A stretch of DNA of 64,000 nt from Pseudomonas sp. Z8(2022). Lineage in GTDB: Bacteria; Pseudomonadota; Gammaproteobacteria; Pseudomonadales; Pseudomonadaceae. Position numbers and translations under genes: made by a program. A model generated the notes under the pieces. It made no database searches. It worked only from the letters and a program-made list of their open reading frames with translations, and was not told the origin of the DNA. This document shows, piece by piece, positions 39,208 through 48,774 of this stretch (positions are counted from its first letter, which is position 1; each line of letters opens with the position of its first letter). Location of the stretch: assembly GCF_025837155.1 (NCBI RefSeq), contig NZ_CP107549.1:434001-498000 (forward strand), in the 5' to 3' direction.

Positions 39208-42200
39208 GCCAGATCAATCGTCTTGCCAAGGGCGGTCGCATCGACCGCAGCCAGCCGCTGAGCTTCCAGTTCAACGGCCAGACCTACCAGGGCTATGCCG
39301 GCGACAGCCTGGCCGCTGCCTTGCTGGCCAATGGCGTCGACATCGTCGGTCGCAGCTTCAAGTACTCGCGCCCGCGCGGCATTGTCGCCGCCGGTGCCGA
39401 AGAGCCTAACGCCATCTTGCAGATCGGCAGCACCGAGGCGGCCCAAGTGCCCAACGTGCGTGCCACCCAGCAGGCTCTGTATGCCGGTCTGGTGGCCAGG
39501 AGCACCAACGGCTGGCCGAGCGTCAACACCGACCTGATGGGCATTCTCGGCAAGGTCGGCGGCGGCATGATGCCGCCCGGGTTCTACTACAAGACCTTCA
39601 TGTACCCGCAGAACCTGTGGCACACCTACGAGAAGTACATCCGCAAGGCAGCCGGCCTGGGTCGTTCGCCCACCGAGGTCGATCCGGACATCTACGACCA
39701 GATGAACCAGCACTGCGACGTGCTGGTGGTCGGCGCCGGCCCTGCCGGTCTGGCCGCCGCACTGGCTGCCGGGCGCAGCGGCGCGCGGGTGATTCTCGCC
39801 GACGAGCAGGAAGAGTTCGGCGGCAGCCTGCTCGACACCCGCGAAACCCTCGACGGCAAGCCTGCCTGTGAGTGGGCAGCGCAGGCGGTGGCCGAGTTGC
39901 AGGGCATGAGCAACGTCACCCTGCTGCTGCGCGCCACGGTCAACGGTTACCACGACCACAACTTCCTCACCATTCACCAGCGCCTGACCGATCACCTCGG
40001 CGAGGTCGCGCCGCTGGGGCAGGCCCGTCAGCGCATGCACCGCGTCCGCGCCGGGCGCGTGGTACTGGCCAGCGGCGCCCACGAGCGCCCGCTGGTGTAC
40101 GCCAACAACGACGTGCCGGGCAACATGCTGGCCGGTGCGGTTTCCACCTACGTGCGTCGCTACGGCGTGGCTCCGGGCAAGCAGCTGGTGCTGTCGACCA
40201 ACAACGACTACGCCTACCGCGTGGTGCTCGACTGGCTCGACGCCGGTCTGCAGGTGGCGGCCGTGGCCGACGCGCGCAGCAACCCGCGTGGCACCTGGGT
40301 CGAGCAGGCACGCGCCCGTGGCGTGCGCATCCTTACCGGCAGCGCGGTGATCGAAGCGCGCGGCAGCAAGCGCGTGACCGGTGCGCGCATCTGCGCCATC
40401 GACGTGCAGGCCCATCGTGTTACCAGCAGCGGCGAAATGGTCGACTGCGACCTGATCGTCAGCTCCGGCGGCTACAGCCCGGTGGTGCACCTGGCGTCGC
40501 ACCTGGGCGGTCGCCCGCAGTGGCGCGAGGATATCCTCGGCTTCGTGCCGGGCCCGGGCAACGGTGTGCAGAAGCGCATCGATGCCGGTGCGGTCAACGG
40601 TGTGTTCGCCCTCGGCGACGTGCTCGCCAGCGGCTTCGAGGCCGGTGTTCAGGCCGCCGCGCAAACCGGTTTCGAAGCGGTCAGCGGCAGCCTGCCGCAG
40701 ACCGAAGCGCTCAAGGAAGAACCGATGCTGGCGCTGTTCCAGGTGCCGCACGAGAAGTCCACCGCACGTGCGCCGAAGCAGTTCGTCGACCTGCAGAACG
40801 ACGTCACCGCGGCCGGCATCGAGCTGGCCACCCGCGAGGGCTTCGAGTCGGTCGAGCACGTCAAGCGCTACACCGCGCTGGGTTTCGGCACCGACCAGGG
40901 CAAGCTGGGCAACATCAACGGTCTGGCCATCGCCGCCCGTTCCATGGGCATCAGCATCCCGCAGATGGGCACCACCATGTTCCGCCCGAACTACACCCCG
41001 GTGAGTTTCGGCGCGGTTGCCGGTCGCCACTGTGGCGAGCTGTTCGAGCCCAAGCGCTACACCGCGATGCAGGCCTGGCACCTGAAGAACGGCGCCGAGT
41101 TCGAGGACGTCGGCCAGTGGAAGCGGCCGTGGTACTTCCCCAGGGCCGGTGAAGACATGCACGCCGCCGTGGCCCGCGAGTGCCTGGCGGTGCGCAACAG
41201 CGTCGGCATCCTCGACGCCTCGACCCTGGGCAAGATCGACATCCAGGGCCCGGACGCACGCGAGTTCCTCAACCGCGTCTATACCAACGCCTGGACCAAG
41301 CTCGATGTGGGCAAGGCGCGCTACGGTCTGATGTGCAAGGAAGACGGCATGGTCTTCGACGACGGCGTTACCGCCTGTCTCGGTGACAACCACTTCGTCA
41401 TGACCACCACCACCGGCGGCGCGGCGCGCGTGCTGGAGTGGCTGGAGATCTACCACCAGACCGAATGGCCGGAGCTGAAGGTGTACTTCACCTCGGTCAC
41501 CGACCACTGGGCGACCATGACCCTGTCCGGCCCCAACAGCCGCAAGCTGCTGGCCAAGGTCACCGACATCGATCTGGACAAGGACGCCTTCCCCTTCATG
41601 AGCTGGAAGGAAGGCAAGGTCGGTGGCGTGCCGGCGCGGGTGTTCCGCATCTCCTTCACCGGCGAGCTGAGCTACGAGGTCAACGTCCAGGCCAACTACG
41701 CCCTCGGCGTGTGGGAGCAACTGATCGAGGCCGGCAAGGAGTTCGACCTCACGCCCTACGGCACCGAGACCATGCACGTGCTGCGCGCCGAGAAGGGTTT
41801 CATCATCGTCGGCCAGGACACCGATGCCTCGGTCACCCCCGAGGACCTGGCCATGGGCTGGTGCGTGGGCAAGACCAAGAGCTTCTCCTGGATCGGCAAA
41901 CGCGGCATGAACCGCGCCGACTGCCTGCGCGAAGACCGCAAGCAGCTGGTGGGGCTGAAGCCGGTCGATCCCAAGGCCGTGCTGCCGGAAGGCGCGCAGC
42001 TGGTGTTCGATCCCAAGCAGTCCATCCCCATGCAGATGGTCGGCCATGTCACCTCCAGCTACATGAGCGCGACGCTCGGCCACAGCATCGCCATGGCCAT
42101 GGTCAAGGGCGGTCAGCAGCGCATGGGCGAGCGGGTGTTCGCCCCGCTGGTCGATGGCAGCGTGATCGAAGCGGAAATCTGCAGTTATGTGTTCTATGAC

Positions 42201-42227
42201 CCGAAAGGGGATCGCCAGAATGTCTGA
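39204..42227 (+). CDS. soxA: Sarcosine oxidase alpha subunit
   Basis: SoxA is the large subunit that binds NAD+ and tetrahydrofolate and converts the methyl group of sarcosine to methylene-THF. The 1007-residue protein has an N-terminal ferredoxin-like domain (GRSFKYSRPRG), a Rossmann domain with VLVVGAGPAGLAAALAAG near 175, and a C-terminal aminomethyltransferase (GcvT-like) domain from about 600 with FTGELSYEVNV. Length and order are as in known enzymes. It overlaps soxD by four bases and soxG by eight. Confidence 0.97.
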   Translation: MSQINRLAKGGRIDRSQPLSFQFNGQTYQGYAGDSLAAALLANGVDIVGRSFKYSRPRGIVAAGAEEPNAILQIGSTEAAQVPNVRATQQALYAGLVARSTNGWPSVNTDLMGILGKVGGGMMPPGFYYKTFMYPQNLWHTYEKYIRKAAGLGRSPTEVDPDIYDQMNQHCDVLVVGAGPAGLAAALAAGRSGARVILADEQEEFGGSLLDTRETLDGKPACEWAAQAVAELQGMSNVTLLLRATVNGYHDHNFLTIHQRLTDHLGEVAPLGQARQRMHRVRAGRVVLASGAHERPLVYANNDVPGNMLAGAVSTYVRRYGVAPGKQLVLSTNNDYAYRVVLDWLDAGLQVAAVADARSNPRGTWVEQARARGVRILTGSAVIEARGSKRVTGARICAIDVQAHRVTSSGEMVDCDLIVSSGGYSPVVHLASHLGGRPQWREDILGFVPGPGNGVQKRIDAGAVNGVFALGDVLASGFEAGVQAAAQTGFEAVSGSLPQTEALKEEPMLALFQVPHEKSTARAPKQFVDLQNDVTAAGIELATREGFESVEHVKRYTALGFGTDQGKLGNINGLAIAARSMGISIPQMGTTMFRPNYTPVSFGAVAGRHCGELFEPKRYTAMQAWHLKNGAEFEDVGQWKRPWYFPRAGEDMHAAVARECLAVRNSVGILDASTLGKIDIQGPDAREFLNRVYTNAWTKLDVGKARYGLMCKEDGMVFDDGVTACLGDNHFVMTTTTGGAARVLEWLEIYHQTEWPELKVYFTSVTDHWATMTLSGPNSRKLLAKVTDIDLDKDAFPFMSWKEGKVGGVPARVFRISFTGELSYEVNVQANYALGVWEQLIEAGKEFDLTPYGTETMHVLRAEKGFIIVGQDTDASVTPEDLAMGWCVGKTKSFSWIGKRGMNRADCLREDRKQLVGLKPVDPKAVLPEGAQLVFDPKQSIPMQMVGHVTSSYMSATLGHSIAMAMVKGGQQRMGERVFAPLVDGSVIEAEICSYVFYDPKGDRQNV

Positions 42228-42849
42228 TATCAATCTCTATCAACAGCGCCCGGAGCACGTCACCGGGCAGTCGCCTCTGCACCACGCGGGGCTCCACGAA
42301 CTGGCGGGCAAGGGCAGCAAGAGCGCCGGGATCGTCCTGCGCGAGCACGCGCTGCTGGGGCATCTGATCCTGCGTGGCGACGCCAGCGACGCGGCCTTCG
42401 CCGGTGGCGTGCACAAGGCCCTGGGCCTGGAGCTGCCGGGCGCGCTGAGCGTGGTGGCCGATGGCGAGACCTCGCTGCAGTGGCTGGCGCCGGACGAGTG
42501 GCTGCTGATCGTGGCAGGCGGCCGCGAATTCGAAGTCGAAGGCAGGCTGCGTGAAGCGCTGGCCGGGCAGCACATCTCGGTGGTTAACGTCAGCGGCGGG
42601 CAGACCCTGCTGGAGCTGTCCGGCGACAAGGTGCGCGAGCTGCTGATGAAGTCCACTTCCTACGACGTGCATCCGAACAACTTCCCGGTGGGCAAGGCGG
42701 TCGGCACGGTATTCGCCAAGTCGCAGCTGCTGATCCGCCATGTGGGCGAAAGCACCTGGCAACTGGTGATCCGCCGCAGCTTCGCCGACTACTTCTGGCT
42801 GTGGCTGCAGGACGCCAGCGCCGAGTACGGGCTGGCGGTCGAAGCCTGA
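42220..42849 (+). CDS. soxG: Sarcosine oxidase gamma subunit
   Basis: SoxG is the fourth subunit of sarcosine oxidase; it has a folate-transferase-like fold and a structural role. The 209-residue protein from ATG 42220 ends the overlapping soxDAG run. Recognisable segments are WLAPDEWLLI and a C-terminal VIRRSFADYFWLWL. The start overlaps the soxA stop by eight bases; the longer frame to 42187 would lie inside soxA. Confidence 0.93.
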   Translation: MSDINLYQQRPEHVTGQSPLHHAGLHELAGKGSKSAGIVLREHALLGHLILRGDASDAAFAGGVHKALGLELPGALSVVADGETSLQWLAPDEWLLIVAGGREFEVEGRLREALAGQHISVVNVSGGQTLLELSGDKVRELLMKSTSYDVHPNNFPVGKAVGTVFAKSQLLIRHVGESTWQLVIRRSFADYFWLWLQDASAEYGLAVEA

Positions 42850-42866
42850 ACCACACACGAACCGTC

Positions 42867-42947
42867 CCCTCTCCCGCTTGCGGGAGAGGGTTAGGGAGAG
42901 GGCAGCCTTACCCTCTCCCCCAGCCCCTCTCTCATGAATGGGAGAGG
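42867..42947. repeat. CCCTCTCCC/GGGAGAGGG palindromes, soxG-purU gap
   Basis: CCCTCTCCCG/CGGGAGAGGG (42867-42890) is a perfect 10-bp stem and CCTCTCTCAT/ATGGGAGAGG (42926-42947) a second, imperfect one. They belong to the same repeat family as the elements after glyA and soxB. Confidence 0.75.
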
Positions 42948-42973
42948 AGTGCCATTCAGCGGAGTCCTTTACG

Positions 42974-43837
42974 ATGAGCCGCAACCCCGATACCTGGATT
43001 CTCACCGCCCACTGCCCGAGCGTGCTCGGCACCGTGGATGCGGTGACGCGCTTTCTGTTCGAGCAGCGCTGCTACGTCACCGAGCACCATTCGTTCGATG
43101 ACCGGTTGTCCTCGCGCTTCTTCATCCGCGTCGAATTTCGCCAGCCGGAGGACTTCGACGAGGGCGCATTCCGCGCCGGCGTGGCCGAACGCCTGGCGCC
43201 CTTCGGCATGCAGGTCGAGCTGACTCCGCCGGGCTACCGCGCCAAGGTGGTGCTGATGGTGTCCAAGGCCGACCACTGCCTGAACGATCTGCTCTACCGC
43301 CAGCGCATCGGCCAGCTGGCCATGGATGTGGTGGCGGTGATCTCCAACCACCCGGATCTGGAGCCGCTGGCGAAGTGGCACGACATTCCCTATCACCACT
43401 TCCCGCTCGATCCGGCGAACAAACCGGCGCAGGAGCGTCGCGTGCTGCAGGTGATCGAGGACACCGGCGCCGAGCTGGTGGTGCTCGCCCGCTACATGCA
43501 GGTGCTGTCACCGGAGCTGTGCCGCAAGCTGGACGGCTGGGCGATCAATATCCACCACTCGCTGCTGCCCGGTTTCAAGGGTGCCAAGCCCTATCACCAG
43601 GCCTACCAGAAGGGCGTCAAGCTGGTCGGCGCCACCGCGCACTACATCAACAACGACCTCGACGAGGGGCCGATCATCGCCCAGGGCGTCGAGGCGGTGG
43701 ACCACGCCCACTATCCCGAGGACCTGATCGCCAAGGGCCGCGACATCGAATGCCTGACCCTGGCGCGGGCGGTCGGTTATCACCTCGACCGTCGCGTGTT
43801 CCTCAATGCCAACCGCACGGTGGTACTCAACGCCTGA
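42974..43837 (+). CDS. purU: Formyltetrahydrofolate deformylase PurU
   Basis: PurU hydrolyses 10-formyl-THF to formate and THF, relieving a build-up of one-carbon folates made when sarcosine is oxidised. The 287-residue protein has an N-terminal ACT domain (about 8-85) and a formyltransferase-fold domain with the catalytic segment INIHHSLLPGFKGAKPYHQA and Asp in NDLDEGPII. ATG 42974 is the only start leaving the palindrome outside the gene. By position this is the sox-linked purU copy. Confidence 0.95.
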   Translation: MSRNPDTWILTAHCPSVLGTVDAVTRFLFEQRCYVTEHHSFDDRLSSRFFIRVEFRQPEDFDEGAFRAGVAERLAPFGMQVELTPPGYRAKVVLMVSKADHCLNDLLYRQRIGQLAMDVVAVISNHPDLEPLAKWHDIPYHHFPLDPANKPAQERRVLQVIEDTGAELVVLARYMQVLSPELCRKLDGWAINIHHSLLPGFKGAKPYHQAYQKGVKLVGATAHYINNDLDEGPIIAQGVEAVDHAHYPEDLIAKGRDIECLTLARAVGYHLDRRVFLNANRTVVLNA

Positions 43838-44053
43838 AGCGGGCTGTCCCCGCAAGCAGAGTGGGCACCGGCCCACCACAAGATTTCACCAAGAGCATTT
43901 GGGCCGAGGCGGTTCGCCGCCCGGTCCATTTAGCGGATCACCGCCCTGCCAGGTTGTACCGGCGGTGACCGGCAGCAGACGAAAGAGGCTCCAGTGCAAG
44001 CTTGCGCGGCCGTCGGTCGCTCCTTGCATCCACAACAAGAAGGAGAGTTACGC

Positions 44054-45253
44054 ATGTCTGATAATCGTGGTGTGGTTTACCTCGGCGCGGGCAAGGTCGA
44101 GGTGCAGAAGATCGACTACCCGAAAATGCAGGACCCGCGCGGCAAGAAGATCGAGCACGGGGTCATCCTGAAAGTCGTTTCCACCAACATCTGCGGCTCC
44201 GACCAGCACATGGTGCGCGGCCGTACCACTGCACAGGTCGGCCTGGTGCTGGGACACGAGATCACCGGCGAGGTGATCGAGAAGGGGCGCGATGTCGAGC
44301 GTCTGCAGATCGGCGATCTGGTTTCCGTACCCTTCAACGTCGCCTGCGGCCGCTGCCGCAGCTGCAAGGAACAGCACACCGGCGTGTGCCTGACCGTCAA
44401 TCCGGCGCGTGCCGGCGGTGCCTACGGCTACGTCGACATGGGCGACTGGACCGGCGGCCAGGCCAAGTACGTGCTGGTGCCTTACGCCGATTTCAACCTG
44501 CTCAAGCTGCCGGATCGCGACAAGGCCATGGAGAAGATCCGTGACCTGACCTGCCTGTCCGACATTCTGCCCACCGGCTACCACGGCGCCGTTACCGCTG
44601 GCGTCGGCCCGGGCAGCACCGTATACGTTGCCGGCGCCGGCCCGGTGGGGCTGGCCGCTGCCGCCTCGGCGCGCCTGCTCGGCGCGGCCGTGGTCATAGT
44701 CGGTGATCTCAACCCGGCGCGTCTGGCGCACGCCAAGGCCCAGGGCTTCGAGATCGCCGACCTGTCGCTGGACACCCCGCTGCACGAGCAGATCGCAGCG
44801 CTGCTGGGCGAGCCGGAAGTGGACTGCGCCATCGACTGCGTGGGCTTCGAGGCCCGTGGTCATGGTCACGAAGGCGCCAAGCACGAGGCACCGGCCACCG
44901 TGCTCAACTCGCTGATGCAGGTCACCCGAGTGGCCGGCAAGATCGGCATCCCCGGTCTGTACGTCACCGAAGACCCCGGCGCGGTGGACGCGGCGGCGAA
45001 AATGGGCAGCCTGAGCATCCGTTTCGGCCTCGGCTGGGCCAAGTCGCACAGCTTCCACACCGGCCAGACACCAGTGATGAAATACAACCGTGCGCTTATG
45101 CAGGCGATCATGTGGGATCGCATCAACATCGCCGAGGTGGTCGGCGTGCAGGTCATCAGCCTGGACGATGCCCCGCGCGGTTACGGTGAGTTCGATGCCG
45201 GTGTGCCGAAGAAATTCGTCATCGACCCGCACAAGATGTTCAGCGCGGCGTGA
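44054..45253 (+). CDS. fdhA: Glutathione-independent formaldehyde dehydrogenase
   Basis: This zinc- and NAD-dependent enzyme oxidises formaldehyde to formate without glutathione, detoxifying the formaldehyde freed by the demethylases. The 399-residue protein has catalytic zinc ligands in ICGSDQHMVRGR and GHEITGE, the structural-zinc cysteines in ACGRCRSCKEQHTGVC, and the NAD fold VAGAGPVGLAAAA. An AAGGAGAG box precedes ATG 44054. The gap of 216 bases to purU has no gene. Confidence 0.96.
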   Translation: MSDNRGVVYLGAGKVEVQKIDYPKMQDPRGKKIEHGVILKVVSTNICGSDQHMVRGRTTAQVGLVLGHEITGEVIEKGRDVERLQIGDLVSVPFNVACGRCRSCKEQHTGVCLTVNPARAGGAYGYVDMGDWTGGQAKYVLVPYADFNLLKLPDRDKAMEKIRDLTCLSDILPTGYHGAVTAGVGPGSTVYVAGAGPVGLAAAASARLLGAAVVIVGDLNPARLAHAKAQGFEIADLSLDTPLHEQIAALLGEPEVDCAIDCVGFEARGHGHEGAKHEAPATVLNSLMQVTRVAGKIGIPGLYVTEDPGAVDAAAKMGSLSIRFGLGWAKSHSFHTGQTPVMKYNRALMQAIMWDRINIAEVVGVQVISLDDAPRGYGEFDAGVPKKFVIDPHKMFSAA

Positions 45254-45367
45254 TGCCGAGCGGCGTGGCCCGGTGCTGTTGCGGGCCACGCGTGTTTGCG
45301 TTGACGGCGCGCTGCGCGCGTCGCAGACAGGTTTACGGCCAGGCGCATTGGTCCGCGCCTTCTTCCA

Positions 45368-45391
45368 GGGAGCTTTCGGGCTCCCTTTTTT
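45368..45391 (+). terminator. Rho-independent terminator
   Basis: GGGAGC, loop TTTCGG, GCTCCC and six T residues end the glyA-sox-purU-fdhA region, 115 bases after the fdhA stop. A second hairpin, GTGGCCCG/CGGGCCAC at 45265-45289, lies closer to the stop but lacks T residues. Confidence 0.85.
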
Positions 45392-45469
45392 CGATGGCGC
45401 TAAGTCAGGTAGCGACCGGTCCTCATGCGCTGGTTGCCGAGCTGCTCGATCCCGGCGCGTGCCGCCGGC

Positions 45470-46792
45470 TTACTGCAGGGCGTACTTCTTCACCTTGTCG
45501 AACAGCGTGGTCTTGGCCAGGCCCAATGCCTGCGCTGCCTGGCTGAGATTGCCGTCGTGGCGCTCCAGCGCGGCGGCCAGCAGGTTGCGCTCGAAGGCTT
45601 CCACTGCCTCGTTGAAGCCGAGGCCGGTGCTGTCGGTCAGGCCGCTTTTCTTGAACACCGGCAACCCCAGGGCGAAGCGCTCGGCGACGTTGCGCAGTTC
45701 GCGTACGTTGCCAGGCCAGTCGTGTGCCATCAGCGCGGCCAGAGTCTGTCTATCGAGCTCCGGTACGGAACGGTCGAAGCGCAGCGCGGCCAGTTGCAGG
45801 AAGTGTTCGAACAGCAGGGCGATGTCCTCGCGGCGTTCGCGCAGCGGTGGCAGTTCGAGGGTGACCACGTTGAGCCGGTAGTACAGGTCGCTGCGAAACT
45901 CACCGCGCTTGCCCAGCTCGTCGAGGTCGGCCTTGGTCGCGGCGATCACCCGGCAGTCGACGCTGATCGGCTGGTTCGAACCGAGACGCTCCAGGCTGTG
46001 TTCCTGCAGTACGCGCAGCAGCTTGATCTGCAGGTTCAGCGGCATGCTCTCGATCTCGTCGAGGAACAGGCTGCCGCCATCGGCATGCTCGATCTTGCCG
46101 ATGCGGCGCTTGCTGGCGCCGGTGAAGGCGTGCGCCTCGTGGCCGAATATCTCGCTCTCGAACAGGCTTTCCGGCAGGCCGCCACAGTTCAGCGCGACGA
46201 ACTGCTTGCTCTGCCGTCGGCTGAAGTCGTGCAAGCAGCGCGCGACCAGCTCCTTGCCGGTGCCGGTTTCGCCTTCGATGAGCACGTTGGCGCTGGTGTC
46301 GGCGACGTTGGCGATCAGCTCGCGCAACTGCTGCATGGCCGGCGAGCGGCCGATGATGCGCTGCTCCAGCGCCTGGCGCCCGGCCAGCTGGCGGCGCAGC
46401 GAGCTGACCTCGCGGGCCAGACTGCGCTGCTCCAGGGCGCGGCGGGCAACGTCCACCAGGCGTTCCGGCGAGAAAGGCTTCTCCATGAAGTCGTAGGCTC
46501 CATCACGCATCGCGCCGACCGCCATGCCGATATCGCCATGACCGGTGATCAGCACCACCGGCAGGCTCGGGTCACGCTGCTTGAGACGCTTGAGCAGTTC
46601 CAGGCCGTCGATGCCGGGCAGGCGAATATCGCTGACGACGATGCCCGCAAAGTCCGCGTCGATCTGGGCCAAGGCTTCTTCGGCGCTGCCGACGCCAATG
46701 CAGGGGATGTCTTCCAGCGCCAGAGCCTGCTGGCAGCCGAGCAGCACATGGGGGTCGTCTTCGACGATCAGGACGGTGAGGCTGTCGCTCAT
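45470..46792 (-). CDS. aauR: Sigma-54 response regulator AauR (DctD-like)
   Basis: AauR is the regulator of acidic amino acid uptake known from P. putida; identity here rests on the DctD-type architecture and linkage to aatJQMP. The 440-residue protein has a receiver domain with Asp55 (VVSDIRLPG), an AAA+ domain with Walker A GETGTGKE near 167, and a C-terminal Fis-type helix-turn-helix. The sigma-54 contact loop reads HAFTGA instead of GAFTGA. The start overlaps the aauS stop as ATGA. Confidence 0.87.
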   Translation of the reverse strand: MSDSLTVLIVEDDPHVLLGCQQALALEDIPCIGVGSAEEALAQIDADFAGIVVSDIRLPGIDGLELLKRLKQRDPSLPVVLITGHGDIGMAVGAMRDGAYDFMEKPFSPERLVDVARRALEQRSLAREVSSLRRQLAGRQALEQRIIGRSPAMQQLRELIANVADTSANVLIEGETGTGKELVARCLHDFSRRQSKQFVALNCGGLPESLFESEIFGHEAHAFTGASKRRIGKIEHADGGSLFLDEIESMPLNLQIKLLRVLQEHSLERLGSNQPISVDCRVIAATKADLDELGKRGEFRSDLYYRLNVVTLELPPLRERREDIALLFEHFLQLAALRFDRSVPELDRQTLAALMAHDWPGNVRELRNVAERFALGLPVFKKSGLTDSTGLGFNEAVEAFERNLLAAALERHDGNLSQAAQALGLAKTTLFDKVKKYALQ

Positions 46793-48657
46793 GGTAGCGG
46801 CTCTCTCGGGTATGGCAGGCTGAGGACGAAGGCGGTGCCGCCTTCCTCGGGGTGGCGCACGGTAAGGCTGCCGCCGGCCGCGGCGGCCAGGCTGGCGGAG
46901 AGCGTCAGACCGAGGCCCAGGCCCTGTTCGCCCGGCTTGGTGGTGAAGAAGGGTTCGAACAGATGGGCGCGGGTTTCCGGGGCGATACCGGGGCCATTGT
47001 CGCGCACCTCCAGTTGGTAGTGCTCGGCCTCGCGGCTGCCGCTTAGCCAGATGTGCCGATCGGTCTGCGCCTGCAGGGCGTCCAGGGCGTTGCTGAGCAG
47101 GTTGACCAGGATTTGCTCCAGGCGAATCTGTTCGATGGTCAGGTGCGTCTCGGCGAATGTGTGGTGGATCTGCACGCGAGTGCGCTGCAGGCGCGGGTGC
47201 AACAGCAGTAGCGCCGCATCCACGGCCTGCTGCAGCGAAGCCTCGCCCTGATCGCCGTTGCGGCGGGCGAAGGCGCGCAGGCTTGCGGTGATCTTGCCCA
47301 TGCGATCGACCAGTTCGGCGATGTTCTGCAGGTTGCTGCTGGCGACATCCAACGCGCCGCGCTGAAGAAAACGCACGGCATTGGCGGAGAGTGTGCGCAG
47401 TGCCGCCAGCGGCTGGTTCAGCTCGTGGGCGATACTGGTGGACATCTGCCCGATCACCGCCAGCTTGCCGGCCTGGACTAGCTCGTCCTGGGCCTGGCGC
47501 AGGGTGGTCTCGGCTTGCTGGCGCTCGCGCACTTCGGCCTGCAGGCGTTCATTGCTGGCTTGCAGGTCGGCGGTACGCTCGGTGATCTTGCGTTCCAGCT
47601 CGTCGTTGGCCGCCTGCAGCGCCTCGCGGGCGGCCAGGCGAGTGGCGATGACCTTGCGCCGCTCGTTCCAGGCGATCATCAGAAAGGCCAGCAGGGCTGC
47701 CGCCACCGCCGCCAACATGCCGCGGCTCATGGCTGCGCTGCGCTGCTCCTGCAGCGGGCTGAGCAGCGTCAGGTGCCAGGGCGTGTCTTCCAGGCGGCGG
47801 GTCTGCAACAGGTAGTTGGCGGGGACGCCGGCGGTAGCGAAGCTGACCTGCTCGATGCCGTCGTCCACTGGCGAGCGGTTGAACAACTGCAGTTCGTCCA
47901 GCGCCGCCCAATGATATTGCAGGCTGCGCGCCAGGCGCTCCTTGGTTGCGTCATCGAGCGGGCGCACGGCCTTGAGGCGCACCATCGGATCGCTGGCGAG
48001 GATGATGATGCCGTTTTCGTCGCTGACGTAGGCCTCCAGCAGGGCACGCTGCCAGCGCTCTTCGAGAGCGTCGAGACGTACCTTGACCACCGCCACGCCA
48101 ATGATGCGCTTTCCGTCGCGCAGACCATGGGCGAGGTAGTAACCGGGTTCGCCGGTGGTACTGCCGATGCCGTAGAAGCGCCCGGGGCGACCCTTGATGG
48201 CGTCTTGGTAATAGGCGCGGAATGACAGGTCTTCGCCGAGGTAGCTGTCGGCTTCGTCCCAGTTGCTGGAGGCGATTACCCGGCCGTCCGGATCAAGCAC
48301 ATAGATGGCCAGGCTGCCGGCACGCTCGTTGAGTCCCTGCAGGTACATGTTGACGTGATGACGGCGGTAGGCCGTGGGTGCCAGCAGCAGGCGCGAGACG
48401 TTGCCTTCGAGCTCCAGCAGGCTGGGCAGGTAGGTGTACTTGTTGATTTCGCTCTCGACGGCGCGGGCGTTGAGTTCCAGCTGGCGCTCGCCGTTCTCGG
48501 CCAGCGCCCGGATGCCGGCGCGATCACTGATGTGATAGCCAGCGTAGCCGCAGCCGAGCACAGGCAGCATGAACAACAGAATCAGCGACAGGTGACGGAG
48601 CAGACGCGGTTTCACGGTCAGATCGGCGCGAGAAGGGGCGAGCAGGCATTGCATCAT
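46789..48657 (-). CDS. aauS: Sensor histidine kinase AauS (DctB-like)
   Basis: AauS is the membrane sensor paired with AauR. The 622-residue protein has two membrane helices (about 22-42 and 310-332) framing a large periplasmic dCache-type domain, a coiled coil (about 345-395), an H-box with IAHELNQPLAALR and ATPase motifs DNGPGIAPE and GLGLGLTLS. DctB-type kinases sense C4-dicarboxylates; aspartate or glutamate is inferred from context. I start at ATG 48657, since the frame to 48762 runs through the hairpin downstream of aatP. Confidence 0.87.
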   Translation of the reverse strand: MMQCLLAPSRADLTVKPRLLRHLSLILLFMLPVLGCGYAGYHISDRAGIRALAENGERQLELNARAVESEINKYTYLPSLLELEGNVSRLLLAPTAYRRHHVNMYLQGLNERAGSLAIYVLDPDGRVIASSNWDEADSYLGEDLSFRAYYQDAIKGRPGRFYGIGSTTGEPGYYLAHGLRDGKRIIGVAVVKVRLDALEERWQRALLEAYVSDENGIIILASDPMVRLKAVRPLDDATKERLARSLQYHWAALDELQLFNRSPVDDGIEQVSFATAGVPANYLLQTRRLEDTPWHLTLLSPLQEQRSAAMSRGMLAAVAAALLAFLMIAWNERRKVIATRLAAREALQAANDELERKITERTADLQASNERLQAEVRERQQAETTLRQAQDELVQAGKLAVIGQMSTSIAHELNQPLAALRTLSANAVRFLQRGALDVASSNLQNIAELVDRMGKITASLRAFARRNGDQGEASLQQAVDAALLLLHPRLQRTRVQIHHTFAETHLTIEQIRLEQILVNLLSNALDALQAQTDRHIWLSGSREAEHYQLEVRDNGPGIAPETRAHLFEPFFTTKPGEQGLGLGLTLSASLAAAAGGSLTVRHPEEGGTAFVLSLPYPREPLP

Positions 48658-48719
48658 AGTCGTCCCCTGGCTGGCCAGTTGCCCAAGCGGCGTTGCGGTG
48701 CGCCTTCCCGGGCCAAGGT

Positions 48720-48765
48720 CGGATGCAACCCGGGAAGGCAGCCCGTCATTCCCGGGTTGCATCCG
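48720..48765. repeat. 17-bp inverted repeat between aatP and aauS
   Basis: CGGATGCAACCCGGGAA (48720-48736) and its exact complement (48749-48765) form a 17-bp perfect stem with a 12-base loop, ten bases beyond the aatP stop. It may stop or process the aatJQMP transcript before aauSR. No T run is present. Confidence 0.8.
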
Positions 48766-48774
48766 GCTACCAGA

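Noticed and set aside
39126..42233. Open frame of 1035 codons opposite soxA
   Set aside because: It is the antisense shadow of soxA, kept open by GC-rich third positions. The product is rich in His, Gly, Val and Gln with no domain.
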